The position numbers and the translations under genes are program-made. Positions 15,742 to 24,649 of a stretch of DNA of 55,982 nt are shown here, piece after piece (position 1 is the first letter of the stretch; each line of letters opens with the position of its first letter). The notes under the pieces are model-generated. The model worked only from the letters and a program-made list of their open reading frames with translations, was not told the DNA's origin and searched no databases. The DNA is taken from positions 1 through 55,982 of the forward strand of contig JAFWLR010000010.1 in NCBI GenBank assembly GCA_017510985.1, given 5' to 3'. This DNA is from Candidatus Saccharimonadota bacterium. GTDB taxonomy: Bacteria; Patescibacteriota; Saccharimonadia; Saccharimonadales; Saccharimonadaceae.

Positions 15742-16601
15742 CACTCAACTTTCTCTTTACTATCATTCTTACGTTCCAATTTCTCCGCCTCTCCTTCATA
15801 TCCTTCTTTCCACCAAGCTTTCGTATTATGTTTAGGCACTCTATCCTCTTCCGGCGGCAATTTCATATAATCCCCAAAAATAGTCCTGAGAATCTCGTCG
15901 TAATTCTTAAATATCATCACATCCAAACCCTCAAATTTTACATCAATATACTCTTCAGTATTCTTTTTCAACTGAATCTCGTGTTCAAAACCATATGCTG
16001 GCCAATTCAACATAACAAAATCAGTAGAGACTTTACTATCACAAGACCTCATATAAATACGTTTTAAACAATAGGGAGTAATCAAATTTGCAAAAGGATA
16101 TAGCAATATTTTACCGATATTTTTCGCACTCTTTAATCCTGTTTTATCAAGCATACTTAACCCAAACATTTTCTTTATCATATTCACATATAAATAATGT
16201 ATATATCGTTTCATTCTGTTATTTGGCACAAAGTGATATTTAAAAATATCGACATAAACTCCGTAATTTTCAATTTCTTTGGTATGATTCTCAACCAACA
16301 CCGTACGCACGTCAACCAACTTTGCACAAGGATAAGGATATTTACCATTACTCTTTGGGTTAAGCAACAAATAACGATCATTATCTTCCGACAAAGCCAT
16401 CATCAACTTTTTATAATCCTCCGGCACCAAAGCAATATCAATATCATCATCCCACGGTATAATACCACCATGTCTAATTGCGCCAATCAGAGATCCACCG
16501 ATTAAAGAATATTTAATATCGTGTTCTCTGCAGGTCTTATCTATATACCTCAACAATTCTACTAAAATTTTTTTATGAACCTCTAAATCTATTTTCTTCA
16601 T
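15741..16601 (-). CDS. LicD-family phosphotransferase
   Basis: 286 residues with the LicD core: YSLIGGSLIGAIRHGG followed by IIPWDDDIDIAL, the metal- and nucleotide-binding Asp cluster. LicD enzymes transfer a phospho-alcohol from a CDP donor onto sugars (phosphocholine in pneumococcus; related fukutin-family enzymes use CDP-ribitol or CDP-glycerol). With tagD nearby and no choline genes seen, transfer of glycerol phosphate to the surface polysaccharide is a reasonable inference. It overlaps the flippase start by one base and is one base from the GT2 gene. Confidence 0.87.
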   Translation of the reverse strand: MKKIDLEVHKKILVELLRYIDKTCREHDIKYSLIGGSLIGAIRHGGIIPWDDDIDIALVPEDYKKLMMALSEDNDRYLLLNPKSNGKYPYPCAKLVDVRTVLVENHTKEIENYGVYVDIFKYHFVPNNRMKRYIHYLYVNMIKKMFGLSMLDKTGLKSAKNIGKILLYPFANLITPYCLKRIYMRSCDSKVSTDFVMLNWPAYGFEHEIQLKKNTEEYIDVKFEGLDVMIFKNYDEILRTIFGDYMKLPPEEDRVPKHNTKAWWKEGYEGEAEKLERKNDSKEKVE

Positions 16602-16602
16602 A

Positions 16603-17514
16603 CTAAATCCTTTTCAAAATCTTAATAATTATACTTCTCGGTAATAAATACCACATCGCATATATGGTAGTTTCTTCAAACGAATTCAAAAGTACGAACC
16701 TTCTTGGGTTATCGCGTCGTAATTTATTATAATACTCACCCATATTACCACCCTTATGTGTTCTTAAGCACGAAATACAATTTTTAATTCTAATATATTC
16801 TAATGCTTTGAGCATTTTTTTATCGTTTCCGTATTCATCAACCACAATCTTTTTACAAGCATCATTTAAGGCCATCAAAGTTTCATACTTATTCTCTCTA
16901 TATTTATTGGTAAGTGAAGAATCGCTGAATCTATAAACATAAATATCTGCTCGTAACATCTTCACGTCACGACATTTCGCGATATACCGCAAATTAAAAA
17001 TCAAATCTTCACCAAGATCAACACCCAGTGGGAATAGTACTCCACTCGCCTTAAGTTGATTCACTCTGTAAAACTTACAGCAAGGCGAATTAATTACTTC
17101 TTTCGAAATTAAATAAGGCACAAGAAACTTCGAGCTATCCGCTTTTCTCTTTGAGCATATCACAAAATCATAGTTGCAATTCATTACGTCCATAATTATT
17201 TTTTCATATCCCCCAAAGTCAATCAAATCATCAGAATCCACAAAGGTCAACCATGTTCCAGATGATAAAGATATAATCTCATTCCTTGCACTAGAAACGC
17301 CATTATTAGATGTACTATATATTTTCACATTTAGACCAGATTTTTTCTTAAAGTCTTTACAAAGATTCACCGTATTATCAGACGAACCATCATCCAATAT
17401 TATAATTTCATAATTAAAATACTGCGATAATCTAAAGCATTTTAATAATTCTATTATCGTCTTACCCGAGTTGTAACACGGTATCCCAAACGTCACGTCA
17501 ACTTTCTTTTTCAT
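16603..17514 (-). CDS. Family 2 glycosyltransferase
   Basis: 303 residues. The GT-A fold is clear: TFGIPCYNSGKTI, IIILDDGSSDNT and TWLTFVDSDDLID (DxD metal site near residue 95). A second region (VDLGEDLIFNLRY) matches the ED acceptor motif. It adds a sugar to the lipid-linked repeat unit at the cytoplasmic face. The donor and acceptor cannot be read from the sequence. Its first 17 nt overlap the polymerase gene, so it is translationally coupled. Confidence 0.92.
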   Translation of the reverse strand: MKKKVDVTFGIPCYNSGKTIIELLKCFRLSQYFNYEIIILDDGSSDNTVNLCKDFKKKSGLNVKIYSTSNNGVSSARNEIISLSSGTWLTFVDSDDLIDFGGYEKIIMDVMNCNYDFVICSKRKADSSKFLVPYLISKEVINSPCCKFYRVNQLKASGVLFPLGVDLGEDLIFNLRYIAKCRDVKMLRADIYVYRFSDSSLTNKYRENKYETLMALNDACKKIVVDEYGNDKKMLKALEYIRIKNCISCLRTHKGGNMGEYYNKLRRDNPRRFVLLNSFEETTIYAMWYLLPRSIIIKILKRI

Positions 17515-18658
17515 TTTTATCTCCGATTAAAATTATTTGCGGCAACAAGAAAATAACCCAAAATAAAACTTGTCTACTGTTAATCAAGGTAAAGCTCTCT
17601 ATCAACAAAGCCAAATATACGCACAATACTTCCAACTTGGTTCCTTTTATTTTATTGAAAATCCATATTAAGATAAAAACTAACGGCATCAAGCCATAAG
17701 AGAATAATATGCTCGGCAAAGTAGCATGTAGCTCGCCTTGATGATAAGCCAATTCAAATCTAGAATACATCCCTTCACCTGCACCAAATAAATTATATTG
17801 CGGATAAAAAATCATCCTATCGTATCCCCTCTCTTGCCATAATGAAACATCACTATTCCCTTGTGCTCTGTCAATCTTTTCTTCAATACGGCTTAACAAT
17901 GGGGTATTTGAAACATTCAGTACGCCATTACCGCCAGCCCATAAAAAACCGCCTACAACAATAGACACAGCAATCAACGAATAACAGGACATCATCAAAA
18001 CGAATCTACCTTTGACTGTTTTTAGTGCTTTTTTCACTAATGCTATCAAATAAATGATTACGAAGACTATCATCCCTACGAGCATACCGGTAGACATGGA
18101 TTGAAAAATCAAGAAGAGAGAAATAATTAAAAAAATCCAGCTGCTTTTATCTTTATTCTTCAAAGAGAAAAGATATATAAAACTGAAAGACAAAAATACA
18201 TAATACGCAAACTGGTTCGGGTCATTAAAGGTTCCCATATACCTAACGGCCCCATAATATCGCCCCAAATCAAGTAAGTAAAGAGCGAGCTGCACTAGCA
18301 AACTAATTTTAAAACTATTACTCAAAATACGCCTAGAGTCCTCCATTTGCTTCATTGTTATCGAAAAAATAATGATACCAAGCGCATCAAAAATATAATA
18401 AATAGTGTGTAACAAAAAGTCACTATTAGTATAATAAACCGAATATAGCAAGTTAATAACTACGACAAAAAACAAAAAAAGAAAGAAAAACTTATTATCC
18501 ACAATAGTTTGCCTCAGTTTGTCCCTGTGAACAGAAAATAGCATAATCACAAAGCTTAATAATAAAACAAAATCGCTAATTTGCGGCAAACCAGAACTCC
18601 ACAAATAAAATGGCTTAGTAATAACATATACGGCCAAAAGATATGGTACAAGTTTCAT
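17498..18658 (-). CDS. Wzy-like O-antigen/capsule polymerase
   Basis: 386 residues with about 10-12 membrane helices and a large outer loop. Three features fit O-antigen polymerase/ligase (Wzy/WaaL) proteins: GTFNDPNQFAYYVF, YNLFGAGEGMYSRFEL, and HATLPSILFSYGL, corresponding to the usual NPN, GxG and HNxYL-E-G positions. It would polymerise flipped repeat units outside the membrane. It sits two bases from the upstream glycosyltransferase gene. The sequence is AT-rich, as often seen in variable polysaccharide cores. Confidence 0.87.
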   Translation of the reverse strand: MKLVPYLLAVYVITKPFYLWSSGLPQISDFVLLLSFVIMLFSVHRDKLRQTIVDNKFFFLFLFFVVVINLLYSVYYTNSDFLLHTIYYIFDALGIIIFSITMKQMEDSRRILSNSFKISLLVQLALYLLDLGRYYGAVRYMGTFNDPNQFAYYVFLSFSFIYLFSLKNKDKSSWIFLIISLFLIFQSMSTGMLVGMIVFVIIYLIALVKKALKTVKGRFVLMMSCYSLIAVSIVVGGFLWAGGNGVLNVSNTPLLSRIEEKIDRAQGNSDVSLWQERGYDRMIFYPQYNLFGAGEGMYSRFELAYHQGELHATLPSILFSYGLMPLVFILIWIFNKIKGTKLEVLCVYLALLIESFTLINSRQVLFWVIFLLPQIILIGDKNEKES

Positions 18659-18660
18659 TA

Positions 18661-19749
18661 TTAAACCCCGTAAACCTCTTTCATTGCTCTCTCGACATGC
18701 GTGAAACTAAAAAACCCAACATCAGCTTTGTTCATAATTCTTGCTACATTATTCATAAACATCTCTACGTCATTACGGTCAACCGTAACATCCCCGGTAC
18801 CCATTTTTTCGCACACATCCCTATTCCCCCTACAATCCGTCGCCACAATCGGCAGTCCCAAAAAAGCTGCCTCAATCAAATTCACAGGCAACCCCTCCCT
18901 CTTACTCGCCGACACCACCACATCAGAAATCTGTAACAACTCCGCAATATCTCTACGAAATCCCAAAAAATGTACATTCCTCTCTACACCCAACTTCGAC
19001 GCCAATTTCTGATATTTACCATTATATTCATCCGGCCCCACTAAAAGCAATTGATACTTACCATCCTTGTTGATCAATTCTTTCATCGCCCGAATCAAAA
19101 ACCCTTGATTTTTATTTTTATCCAACCTCCCAATACAAATCAAAACTTTATCATCCTCTTCTAGCCCCAACGACTCCCGCAATTTCCTCTTCTCACTAAC
19201 ACTCATTTTCTTCGCAAACTTCTTTTCGTCCACCCCCACCCCAGGCACATATTGAATATCACGACAACGCTTACCAAACTTTCGCCTTGCCCTCTCATAG
19301 TCCTCACTATTTATCGTAATCAATGTATCCGTACATTTTGCCAAATACCACTCCACAGGATAAAACATCAACCAATAGTGTAAAGGCGCACCCTTATAAA
19401 AATGAAAACCATGCGCCGTATAAATCACTCGCATACCAGTTTGTCGCATCTTCCGTGCCGCCAATCTTGCTACTACGCTGCCCACTGGCGTATGACAATG
19501 CACAATCTCATATTTTTCATTTTGCATTATTCGTTTTAATTCTCGTACCGCTTTTAAATTACTCCAAAATTTAAACGGACTTCGTTTCATTGGCAACTTG
19601 ACTTTTTTATCACAATATTTTATAGGTTTGTCAGAATTCGTCGCCACATGCACTTCCCATCCACGTTCTTTAAACATTTTCAAAAACGGCAAATGAAAAA
19701 GCTCAATATGCGAATCAACCGTAGCCACAAATAGAACCTTCTTCTTCAC
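18661..19749 (-). CDS. Family 4 glycosyltransferase
   Basis: 362 residues in GT-B form. The N-terminal half (KVLFVATVDSHIELFHLPFL; HCHTPVGSVVARLAARK; YTAHGFHFYKGAP) and the C-terminal half (ICIGRLDKNKNQGFLIRAM; VVVSASKREGLPVNLIEAA with the E-x7-E donor site) match EpsD/CapM-like GT4 enzymes. It adds an early sugar to the lipid-linked intermediate. The start is GTG at 19749 with an upstream GAGGA. An extended -10 (19801-19809) lies in the 125-bp gap behind it. Confidence 0.92.
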   Translation of the reverse strand: MKKKVLFVATVDSHIELFHLPFLKMFKERGWEVHVATNSDKPIKYCDKKVKLPMKRSPFKFWSNLKAVRELKRIMQNEKYEIVHCHTPVGSVVARLAARKMRQTGMRVIYTAHGFHFYKGAPLHYWLMFYPVEWYLAKCTDTLITINSEDYERARRKFGKRCRDIQYVPGVGVDEKKFAKKMSVSEKRKLRESLGLEEDDKVLICIGRLDKNKNQGFLIRAMKELINKDGKYQLLLVGPDEYNGKYQKLASKLGVERNVHFLGFRRDIAELLQISDVVVSASKREGLPVNLIEAAFLGLPIVATDCRGNRDVCEKMGTGDVTVDRNDVEMFMNNVARIMNKADVGFFSFTHVERAMKEVYGV

Positions 19750-19800
19750 TCTTCATCCTCATGCCCACCATTCACCATATTTCTATTATTGTATCTATAA

Positions 19801-19809
19801 TTATATCAT
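19801..19809 (-). promoter_or_regulatory. Promoter of the GT4-Wzy-GT2-LicD-Wzx genes
   Basis: TGATATAAT on the minus strand, about 50 nt before the GTG start at 19749. It would drive the tightly packed polysaccharide assembly genes. Confidence 0.6.
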
Positions 19810-19874
19810 ACTTTGCATATTTATACAACTATTACACCCTAAAATCACCCAAAACTAAAATTTGTAGTTCAGCC

Positions 19875-20942
19875 TCACTCCCTCGCCCCCAACTTTTCCA
19901 ACATTTGCCCTAATCGTAACGCATCGCCCGCATCCGTATCTACGAAACACGGAAATACCCCCTCCGCCTGGTCTATTTTTATATCCTTCACATCCTCACC
20001 TACTCGCGCTCTTGTCATTTTTACTCCTTCAGCTGTCAATTTTTCAATAACTTCCTTTACTTCATCAGTAAAGCTATCATTCACCATGACTAGCTCCAAA
20101 TCTTCATAATCCCGCCCCACTGCCGCACTCACTTTATTCTTAATATATCGTTTACTATTATACGCTGAAACCATAACGCTCACCAAAGGGTCCAAGCTTA
20201 ACACTATTCTCGCTTTCGGTCCTCTATTCTTCGCCTTCAATTCCCCAATATCATCATACACTCCACTTTTCCCTGCTTCTGCGCCCTCGTGCGTCAATAC
20301 CGTCCGTACCGTCATCAAAATCACTTTTACATCCTGCCACAGTGAATAATTCCGCACATATTCCAAATCATAATCAATTTTCTCAAAAATTGTCAAATCA
20401 TTCCGCCCCTTTGCCGCCGCCAATCCCGTAATTCCTGGCCGCACCTTACATCGTTCACGTTCCTCTTTGTTCATATTCGTCCAATAATCCGCAATCCACG
20501 GCCGCGGCCCAATAAACGACATTTGCCCCATCAGTACATTAAACAATTGAGGCAGTTCATCTAATGAAGTCCTACGCAATACTTTTCCCCATTTGGTATA
20601 TTGATCATCGCAAGAATTATCATTTATATCATTATCTGCCACCATACTTCGAAATTTCAAAATCTTAAAAATTCGCCCGTTTCTTCCTACCCGTTCTTGC
20701 TTAAACAATACCGGTCCCGGACTATCTATCTTTACTAATATTGCGATTATTACAAAAACTGGCGTCAATATCGCTAGAAGCCCCACCGACAATAATAGAT
20801 CCAACACTCGCTTCAACACTCCATAGGCCACAAATCTCACCGCCCGCAATTTTTTGCGAACGTCAACCGACAAAAATCCATACCCAGTTTGTAGCTGCAA
20901 AGTATCCTGTACAGCAAGCTCCATTTTGGTGTTATCCGGCAT
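19875..20942 (-). CDS. Initiating bacterial sugar transferase fused to a short GT2-like domain
   Basis: 355 residues from the ATG at 20942, which has GGAG seven bases upstream; a TTG ten codons earlier is less likely. Residues about 38-225 form the polyprenyl-phosphate sugar-1-phosphate transferase: membrane hairpin, SPGPVLFKQERVGRNG, FKILKFRSM, LDELPQLFNVLMGQMSFIGP and RPGITGLAA. It starts repeat-unit synthesis on undecaprenyl phosphate. Residues about 250-355 are extra. They resemble the first half of a family 2 glycosyltransferase (DPLVSVMVSAYNSKRYI, LELVMVNDS, FVDTDAGD), but only about 105 residues long. Whether that module is catalytic, regulatory or decayed is unknown. Confidence 0.9.
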   Translation of the reverse strand: MPDNTKMELAVQDTLQLQTGYGFLSVDVRKKLRAVRFVAYGVLKRVLDLLLSVGLLAILTPVFVIIAILVKIDSPGPVLFKQERVGRNGRIFKILKFRSMVADNDINDNSCDDQYTKWGKVLRRTSLDELPQLFNVLMGQMSFIGPRPWIADYWTNMNKEERERCKVRPGITGLAAAKGRNDLTIFEKIDYDLEYVRNYSLWQDVKVILMTVRTVLTHEGAEAGKSGVYDDIGELKAKNRGPKARIVLSLDPLVSVMVSAYNSKRYIKNKVSAAVGRDYEDLELVMVNDSFTDEVKEVIEKLTAEGVKMTRARVGEDVKDIKIDQAEGVFPCFVDTDAGDALRLGQMLEKLGARE

Positions 20943-21050
20943 CAGTTTTCTCCGACTCTGACGCCCACCCAATTATTTAATTACCCCAATCTTACCATAC
21001 TTTCACCCCTAATGCAAGCATAACCGTCTCTATTAGATTTATCGGAAACT

Positions 21051-21081
21051 AAAAAATCACCCCTGTCAAACAGGGGTGATT
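21051..21081 (-). terminator. Terminator after the acidic surface protein gene
   Basis: Strong hairpin with 11-bp arms (AATCACCCCTG at 21055-21065 and its complement at 21071-21081) and a 5-nt loop. On the minus strand it is followed by six U. It separates the surface protein gene from the sugar transferase gene. Confidence 0.85.
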
Positions 21082-21098
21082 CATCATATACAATATAA

Positions 21099-22538
21099 CT
21101 ACCTACGAATCCTAGCGAATTTCACCGCGCCAAAGGCAAGCACAACCGCCGCACCAATATACATCATACCCCACAAATCGTTGCTCACGCTTCCACTTTC
21201 ACTAGTCATCACGCCAGTCTGAGGAGCTCCTATAATCTGATTAGGAATATCCTCATACACAATAGTAAAGCTCGAAAATCGATCATTCTCAAAAATCCAC
21301 ACATCCCCATCTTGAGCCAAAGCAATCCTCTTCGCCGTATTAACACCATTTATATCCTCGTGCCCCCGGATCACATAAAACGCCCGCGTAAAGCCGGCCG
21401 ACGCCTGAGCTATCTCAGGAGGCAACGCCATACGCATCGTCACCGGCGCACCTAATTCATACACCAAGCCAACATAATTTTCTTCCCCCACATATAGTGC
21501 CATCAACACCTCATCCATGTTGAATATAGTCTCGTTCTCGCCAATTTCTGCAAACACTTCATTTCCCGCCTCAATATTATCCGCACTCCAATACTCCTCC
21601 GGCACATTTTCGTTCTCAATCACAATCCTCAGCAACGGATTAGCTATTAGTGCCGACCTGATCTCATCTAAATCGTCTAGTTCCAAATACCCATTACTTC
21701 GCTCACCCGCATTCATCAAATCAACAAACTGGCCAGCCACAAAAGTCCGTACACTCTCAGTATCCTCAGGGCTCAAACCATAAATTCCCGGGTTAACCTC
21801 TACGTTAAAAGCCAAAATGTTAGCCGTATACGTCCTTGGCATCCAAAAATAACCTACTCGCACCATATAAGAATAAGTAACACTGTATCGACCAGCTTTA
21901 TTAACCGTAACCACACCAGTTTTTCTATCACAAGTCCCACTAGCTGTTATATGATAATTTCGCATAATAGTGCAACTCCTATTGTGCGCTTCACTAATCC
22001 CATCAATCCCTAAATCCACCTCATCACCCACCATTGCGTAAAAATTGTGCGAATATAATCTAGTATTCAAATAATCTGTATCACCTATCAAAACCGCATC
22101 ACTGATCGCTCGTACACCAGCCGTAGCATTGTCCTCATTTTCATTGTTTGCAACTCGCATCAATCCCTGCTCACCACTAAGCTCATTGCCCTGCGTTGCT
22201 TCCACTTCAGACTGTATTTCATCATTAGCGCTCGCCTCTTCCCCATTCAAAGCAGCTCCTTCTTCACCCCCAACAGAACCTAGTACATTTTCCTCACCCG
22301 CTACCGCTACATTAACTTCCGCCCCTCCAGCCTCTTCGCCGGCTCCAATATTACCACCACTAACTTCGCCCACCTCAAGACTTTCGCCCACCTCAAGACT
22401 TTCGCCCGCCAAGACGCCACTGCTCACTTCGCTATTGCCAATCTCATCCGCAAAAACTTGCACTGTTCCACCCATACTTGCGCCCACCAAGACTAGCGCC
22501 GAAAAGAAATAGCCTAGTCGCTTTATGGTTTTACCCAT
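21099..22538 (-). CDS. Acidic wall-anchored surface protein with LPxTG-like signal
   Basis: 479 residues. A signal peptide (about 8-30, ending VQVFADE) is followed by a long acidic Gly/Glu/Ala/Val region (about 35-140) with a tandem repeat of GESLEVGE. Residues about 150-250 look beta-rich with two cysteines (RSCTIMRN, GTCDRK). The C-terminus has APQTG, a spacer, a hydrophobic helix (MMYIGAAVVLAFGAVKFA) and RIRR, which resembles a sortase sorting signal. The spacer between APQTG and the helix is longer than usual. I see no sortase gene here. The gene has an AAAGGAG site and its own terminator, and borders the polysaccharide locus. Confidence 0.85.
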   Translation of the reverse strand: MGKTIKRLGYFFSALVLVGASMGGTVQVFADEIGNSEVSSGVLAGESLEVGESLEVGEVSGGNIGAGEEAGGAEVNVAVAGEENVLGSVGGEEGAALNGEEASANDEIQSEVEATQGNELSGEQGLMRVANNENEDNATAGVRAISDAVLIGDTDYLNTRLYSHNFYAMVGDEVDLGIDGISEAHNRSCTIMRNYHITASGTCDRKTGVVTVNKAGRYSVTYSYMVRVGYFWMPRTYTANILAFNVEVNPGIYGLSPEDTESVRTFVAGQFVDLMNAGERSNGYLELDDLDEIRSALIANPLLRIVIENENVPEEYWSADNIEAGNEVFAEIGENETIFNMDEVLMALYVGEENYVGLVYELGAPVTMRMALPPEIAQASAGFTRAFYVIRGHEDINGVNTAKRIALAQDGDVWIFENDRFSSFTIVYEDIPNQIIGAPQTGVMTSESGSVSNDLWGMMYIGAAVVLAFGAVKFARIRR

Positions 22539-22626
22539 ATAACACTCCTTTCACTCTTATATGCCTCCATTCTATCGCACTCACTTTTCAAACGCAAGCA
22601 TAGCCATTTACCAATTTCAAACCACC

Positions 22627-22658
22627 AAAAAAAGACCCGATTGGGTCTTTTTTTTGGT
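22627..22658 (-). terminator. Terminator of the rplC-rpsH operon
   Basis: AAAGACCC, loop GATT and GGGTCTTT flanked by an A-run and a T-run, directly after the rpsH stop. It marks the end of the proximal ribosomal block and can act in both directions. Confidence 0.88.
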
Positions 22659-23060
22659 CTACCATACCTTAACAAGAATCTCGCCACCAAGGCGTTGTTT
22701 CTTGGCCTCTTTACCAGTCATCAAACCTTTAGAAGTTGATACAATAATCATACCTCGTCCAGACTTAACTGCTGGCAAATCATCAGCACTCGAATACACT
22801 CGTCGCCCCGGTTTCGAAACTTTACTAATCTCATTAATCTTGGCTACCGCGCCCGGCTCAAAGATAGTCACCTTCAAAGTTCCCCGCGGTTCACCCGGCA
22901 CTACTTCATAACCCGCCAAATAGCCATTTTTAGCCAAAACTTCCGTCACGCCTACTTTTAGTTTTGAGGTAGGCACGAGAATTTCGTTTTTACCAACTTG
23001 TACCGCATTACGAATACGCGTAAGTAAATCGGCAACCTGATCTGTAGATTGTAATGACAT
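22659..23060 (-). CDS. rpsH: Ribosomal protein uS8
   Basis: 133 residues, standard. It starts MSLQSTDQVADLLTRIRNAV and ends with the signature STSKGLMTGKEAKKQRLGGE. It binds 16S rRNA in the central domain. It is the last gene of the proximal block and is closed by a strong terminator, whereas rplF normally follows. Confidence 0.97.
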   Translation of the reverse strand: MSLQSTDQVADLLTRIRNAVQVGKNEILVPTSKLKVGVTEVLAKNGYLAGYEVVPGEPRGTLKVTIFEPGAVAKINEISKVSKPGRRVYSSADDLPAVKSGRGMIIVSTSKGLMTGKEAKKQRLGGEILVKVW

Positions 23061-23076
23061 ATTTCTCTCCTTTCTC

Positions 23077-23346
23077 CTACCAACTACTCTTTATTACACC
23101 AGGAATTTCGCCCTTCGACGCTTTTTCCCGGAAATTAATACGACTTAAACCAAACCGACGCATATACCCCCGTGGTCGCCCATCTAACATATCACGGTTT
23201 TTAAGCCGCGTTGGGCTAGAATTGCGTGGTAACTTTTGTAACCCCTCAAGGTCACCCGCCGCCTTCAGTTTAGCTCTTTTAGCTTGATATTTTTCGTACA
23301 TTTCACGTCGCTTCTTATCGCGATAAACTGCAGATTTTTTCGCCAT
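23077..23346 (-). CDS. rpsN: Ribosomal protein uS14 (zinc-independent long form)
   Basis: 89 residues with the uS14 C-terminus [18 protein letters not shown]. It lacks the CxxC-CxxC pairs of the short zinc form, so it is the long zinc-independent type. It sits one base after rplE and 16 bases before rpsH in standard order. Confidence 0.97.
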   Translation of the reverse strand: MAKKSAVYRDKKRREMYEKYQAKRAKLKAAGDLEGLQKLPRNSSPTRLKNRDMLDGRPRGYMRRFGLSRINFREKASKGEIPGVIKSSW

Positions 23347-23997
23347 TTACTTACCCTCCCTTTCAAACGGCATTCCGAAAAGTTCTAACAACTTTAGACT
23401 TCCTTCCTTTGAACCATTTTTAATAATAAACGTAATCTCAAGGCCATGCAAAACACTCGCGTCCTCAAAAGTAATCTCTGGGAACACTGTCTGTTCCTTT
23501 AGCCCCAAATTATAATTACCTTGCTTATCAAAATTTCGTGCCACCCCATGAAAATCCCGCACGTGCGGCAAGGCCACATTGATTAGTCGATCTACAAACT
23601 CGTACATTTTATCATTTCGTAAAGTCACTAGGTATCCTACCGGCGCACCCATCCCTTTCCGAATTTTGAAAGTCGCGATTGACTTTTTGGCGAGTCTACT
23701 AGTCGGTGCCTGCCCAGTAATTTTAGCGAGAGTCAATGTCACCGTTTCAGTGAATCGCTTATCTTCGCGTTTCTTACCCACACCCGAAGACACCACTACT
23801 TTTACGAGCTCTGGCACCTGCGAAATATTCTTAAGGCCGAGTTCTTTCATTAGTTTCGCCTTCAGCTCACTATTATAGAGAGCTTTCAGGCGTGGTTGTG
23901 CTTTGGCTTCAACTTTTTTTGCTGATTTCGCGTCGGTTTTCGTGGATCTAGCATCAGCTTTCGTTGTAGTCTTGGCAGCCGTTTTCTTTTCCGCCAT
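23347..23997 (-). CDS. rplE: Ribosomal protein uL5 with a Lys/Ala-rich N-terminal extension
   Basis: 216 residues. About 35 N-terminal residues (AAKTTTKADARSTKTDAKSA) are low complexity, and the uL5 core begins near LKALYNSELKAKLMKELG. Core signatures GVGKKREDKRFTETVTLTLAKITGQ, split over residues about 80-105, and FPEITFEDAS are present. It binds 5S rRNA. The ATG overlaps the rplX stop by one base. Confidence 0.95.
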   Translation of the reverse strand: MAEKKTAAKTTTKADARSTKTDAKSAKKVEAKAQPRLKALYNSELKAKLMKELGLKNISQVPELVKVVVSSGVGKKREDKRFTETVTLTLAKITGQAPTSRLAKKSIATFKIRKGMGAPVGYLVTLRNDKMYEFVDRLINVALPHVRDFHGVARNFDKQGNYNLGLKEQTVFPEITFEDASVLHGLEITFIIKNGSKEGSLKLLELFGMPFEREGK

Positions 23998-24281
23998 TAC
24001 TTAGCTCCTTTCTTAGCTTTTTTATTCGTTTTAGTGGCAGCTTTCTTTTCGAACTTAGCCGCTTCCACTAGTTTCAAATTTGATAAATCAATCCCTACAT
24101 GAATTGTCTTTTTACCGCCAGCTGGATTAAACTGAGTTTTTTTCATATGACGCTCTACTAACCCAACTCCTTCTAACATAGCCTTACCATTTGCACGGTC
24201 AATTTTGACGATTTTAGCCTCAGTGCCTTTATGGCTGCCCGAGATAATTCGTACTTTGTCGTTAATTTTCAAACTTTTCAT
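23997..24281 (-). CDS. rplX: Ribosomal protein uL24
   Basis: 94 residues with the KOW motif (INDKVRIISGSHKGTEAKIV) and a basic tail (KKAATKTNKKAKKGAK). It nucleates 50S assembly. It overlaps rplN and rplE by one base each (TAATG), implying coupled translation. Confidence 0.96.
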   Translation of the reverse strand: MKSLKINDKVRIISGSHKGTEAKIVKIDRANGKAMLEGVGLVERHMKKTQFNPAGGKKTIHVGIDLSNLKLVEAAKFEKKAATKTNKKAKKGAK

Positions 24282-24649
24282 TATAGTACCTCCGGTGCCA
24301 AGCTAATAATCTTCATAAATCCAAGGTCACGCAGTTCTCGTGGAATCGGACCAAACACCCGCGTACCCTTTGGTGTCTTATCGTCGTTTACTAGTACTGC
24401 TGCATTCTCGTCAAACCGAATGGTTGAGCCATCTGGCCGCCGAATCGGTTGCCGTGTTCGCACAATCACCGCACGTACAATGGCTTTCTTCTTAACATTG
24501 CCAGTCGGCGAAGCTTCCTTCACCGAACAAGTCACGATATCACCTACCCGCGCATAACGTGCCCGTGTGCCACCTAACACCCGAATCACTCCAAGCTCTT
24601 TAGCGCCACTATTATCGGCTACTTTTAATCTAGTTTCTTGTTGTATCAT
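24281..24649 (-). CDS. rplN: Ribosomal protein uL14
   Basis: 122 residues, exactly the usual length. It starts [19 protein letters not shown] and contains [16 protein letters not shown], both uL14 signatures. It binds 23S rRNA at the subunit interface. Its start overlaps the rpsQ stop by one base. Confidence 0.98.
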   Translation of the reverse strand: MIQQETRLKVADNSGAKELGVIRVLGGTRARYARVGDIVTCSVKEASPTGNVKKKAIVRAVIVRTRQPIRRPDGSTIRFDENAAVLVNDDKTPKGTRVFGPIPRELRDLGFMKIISLAPEVL

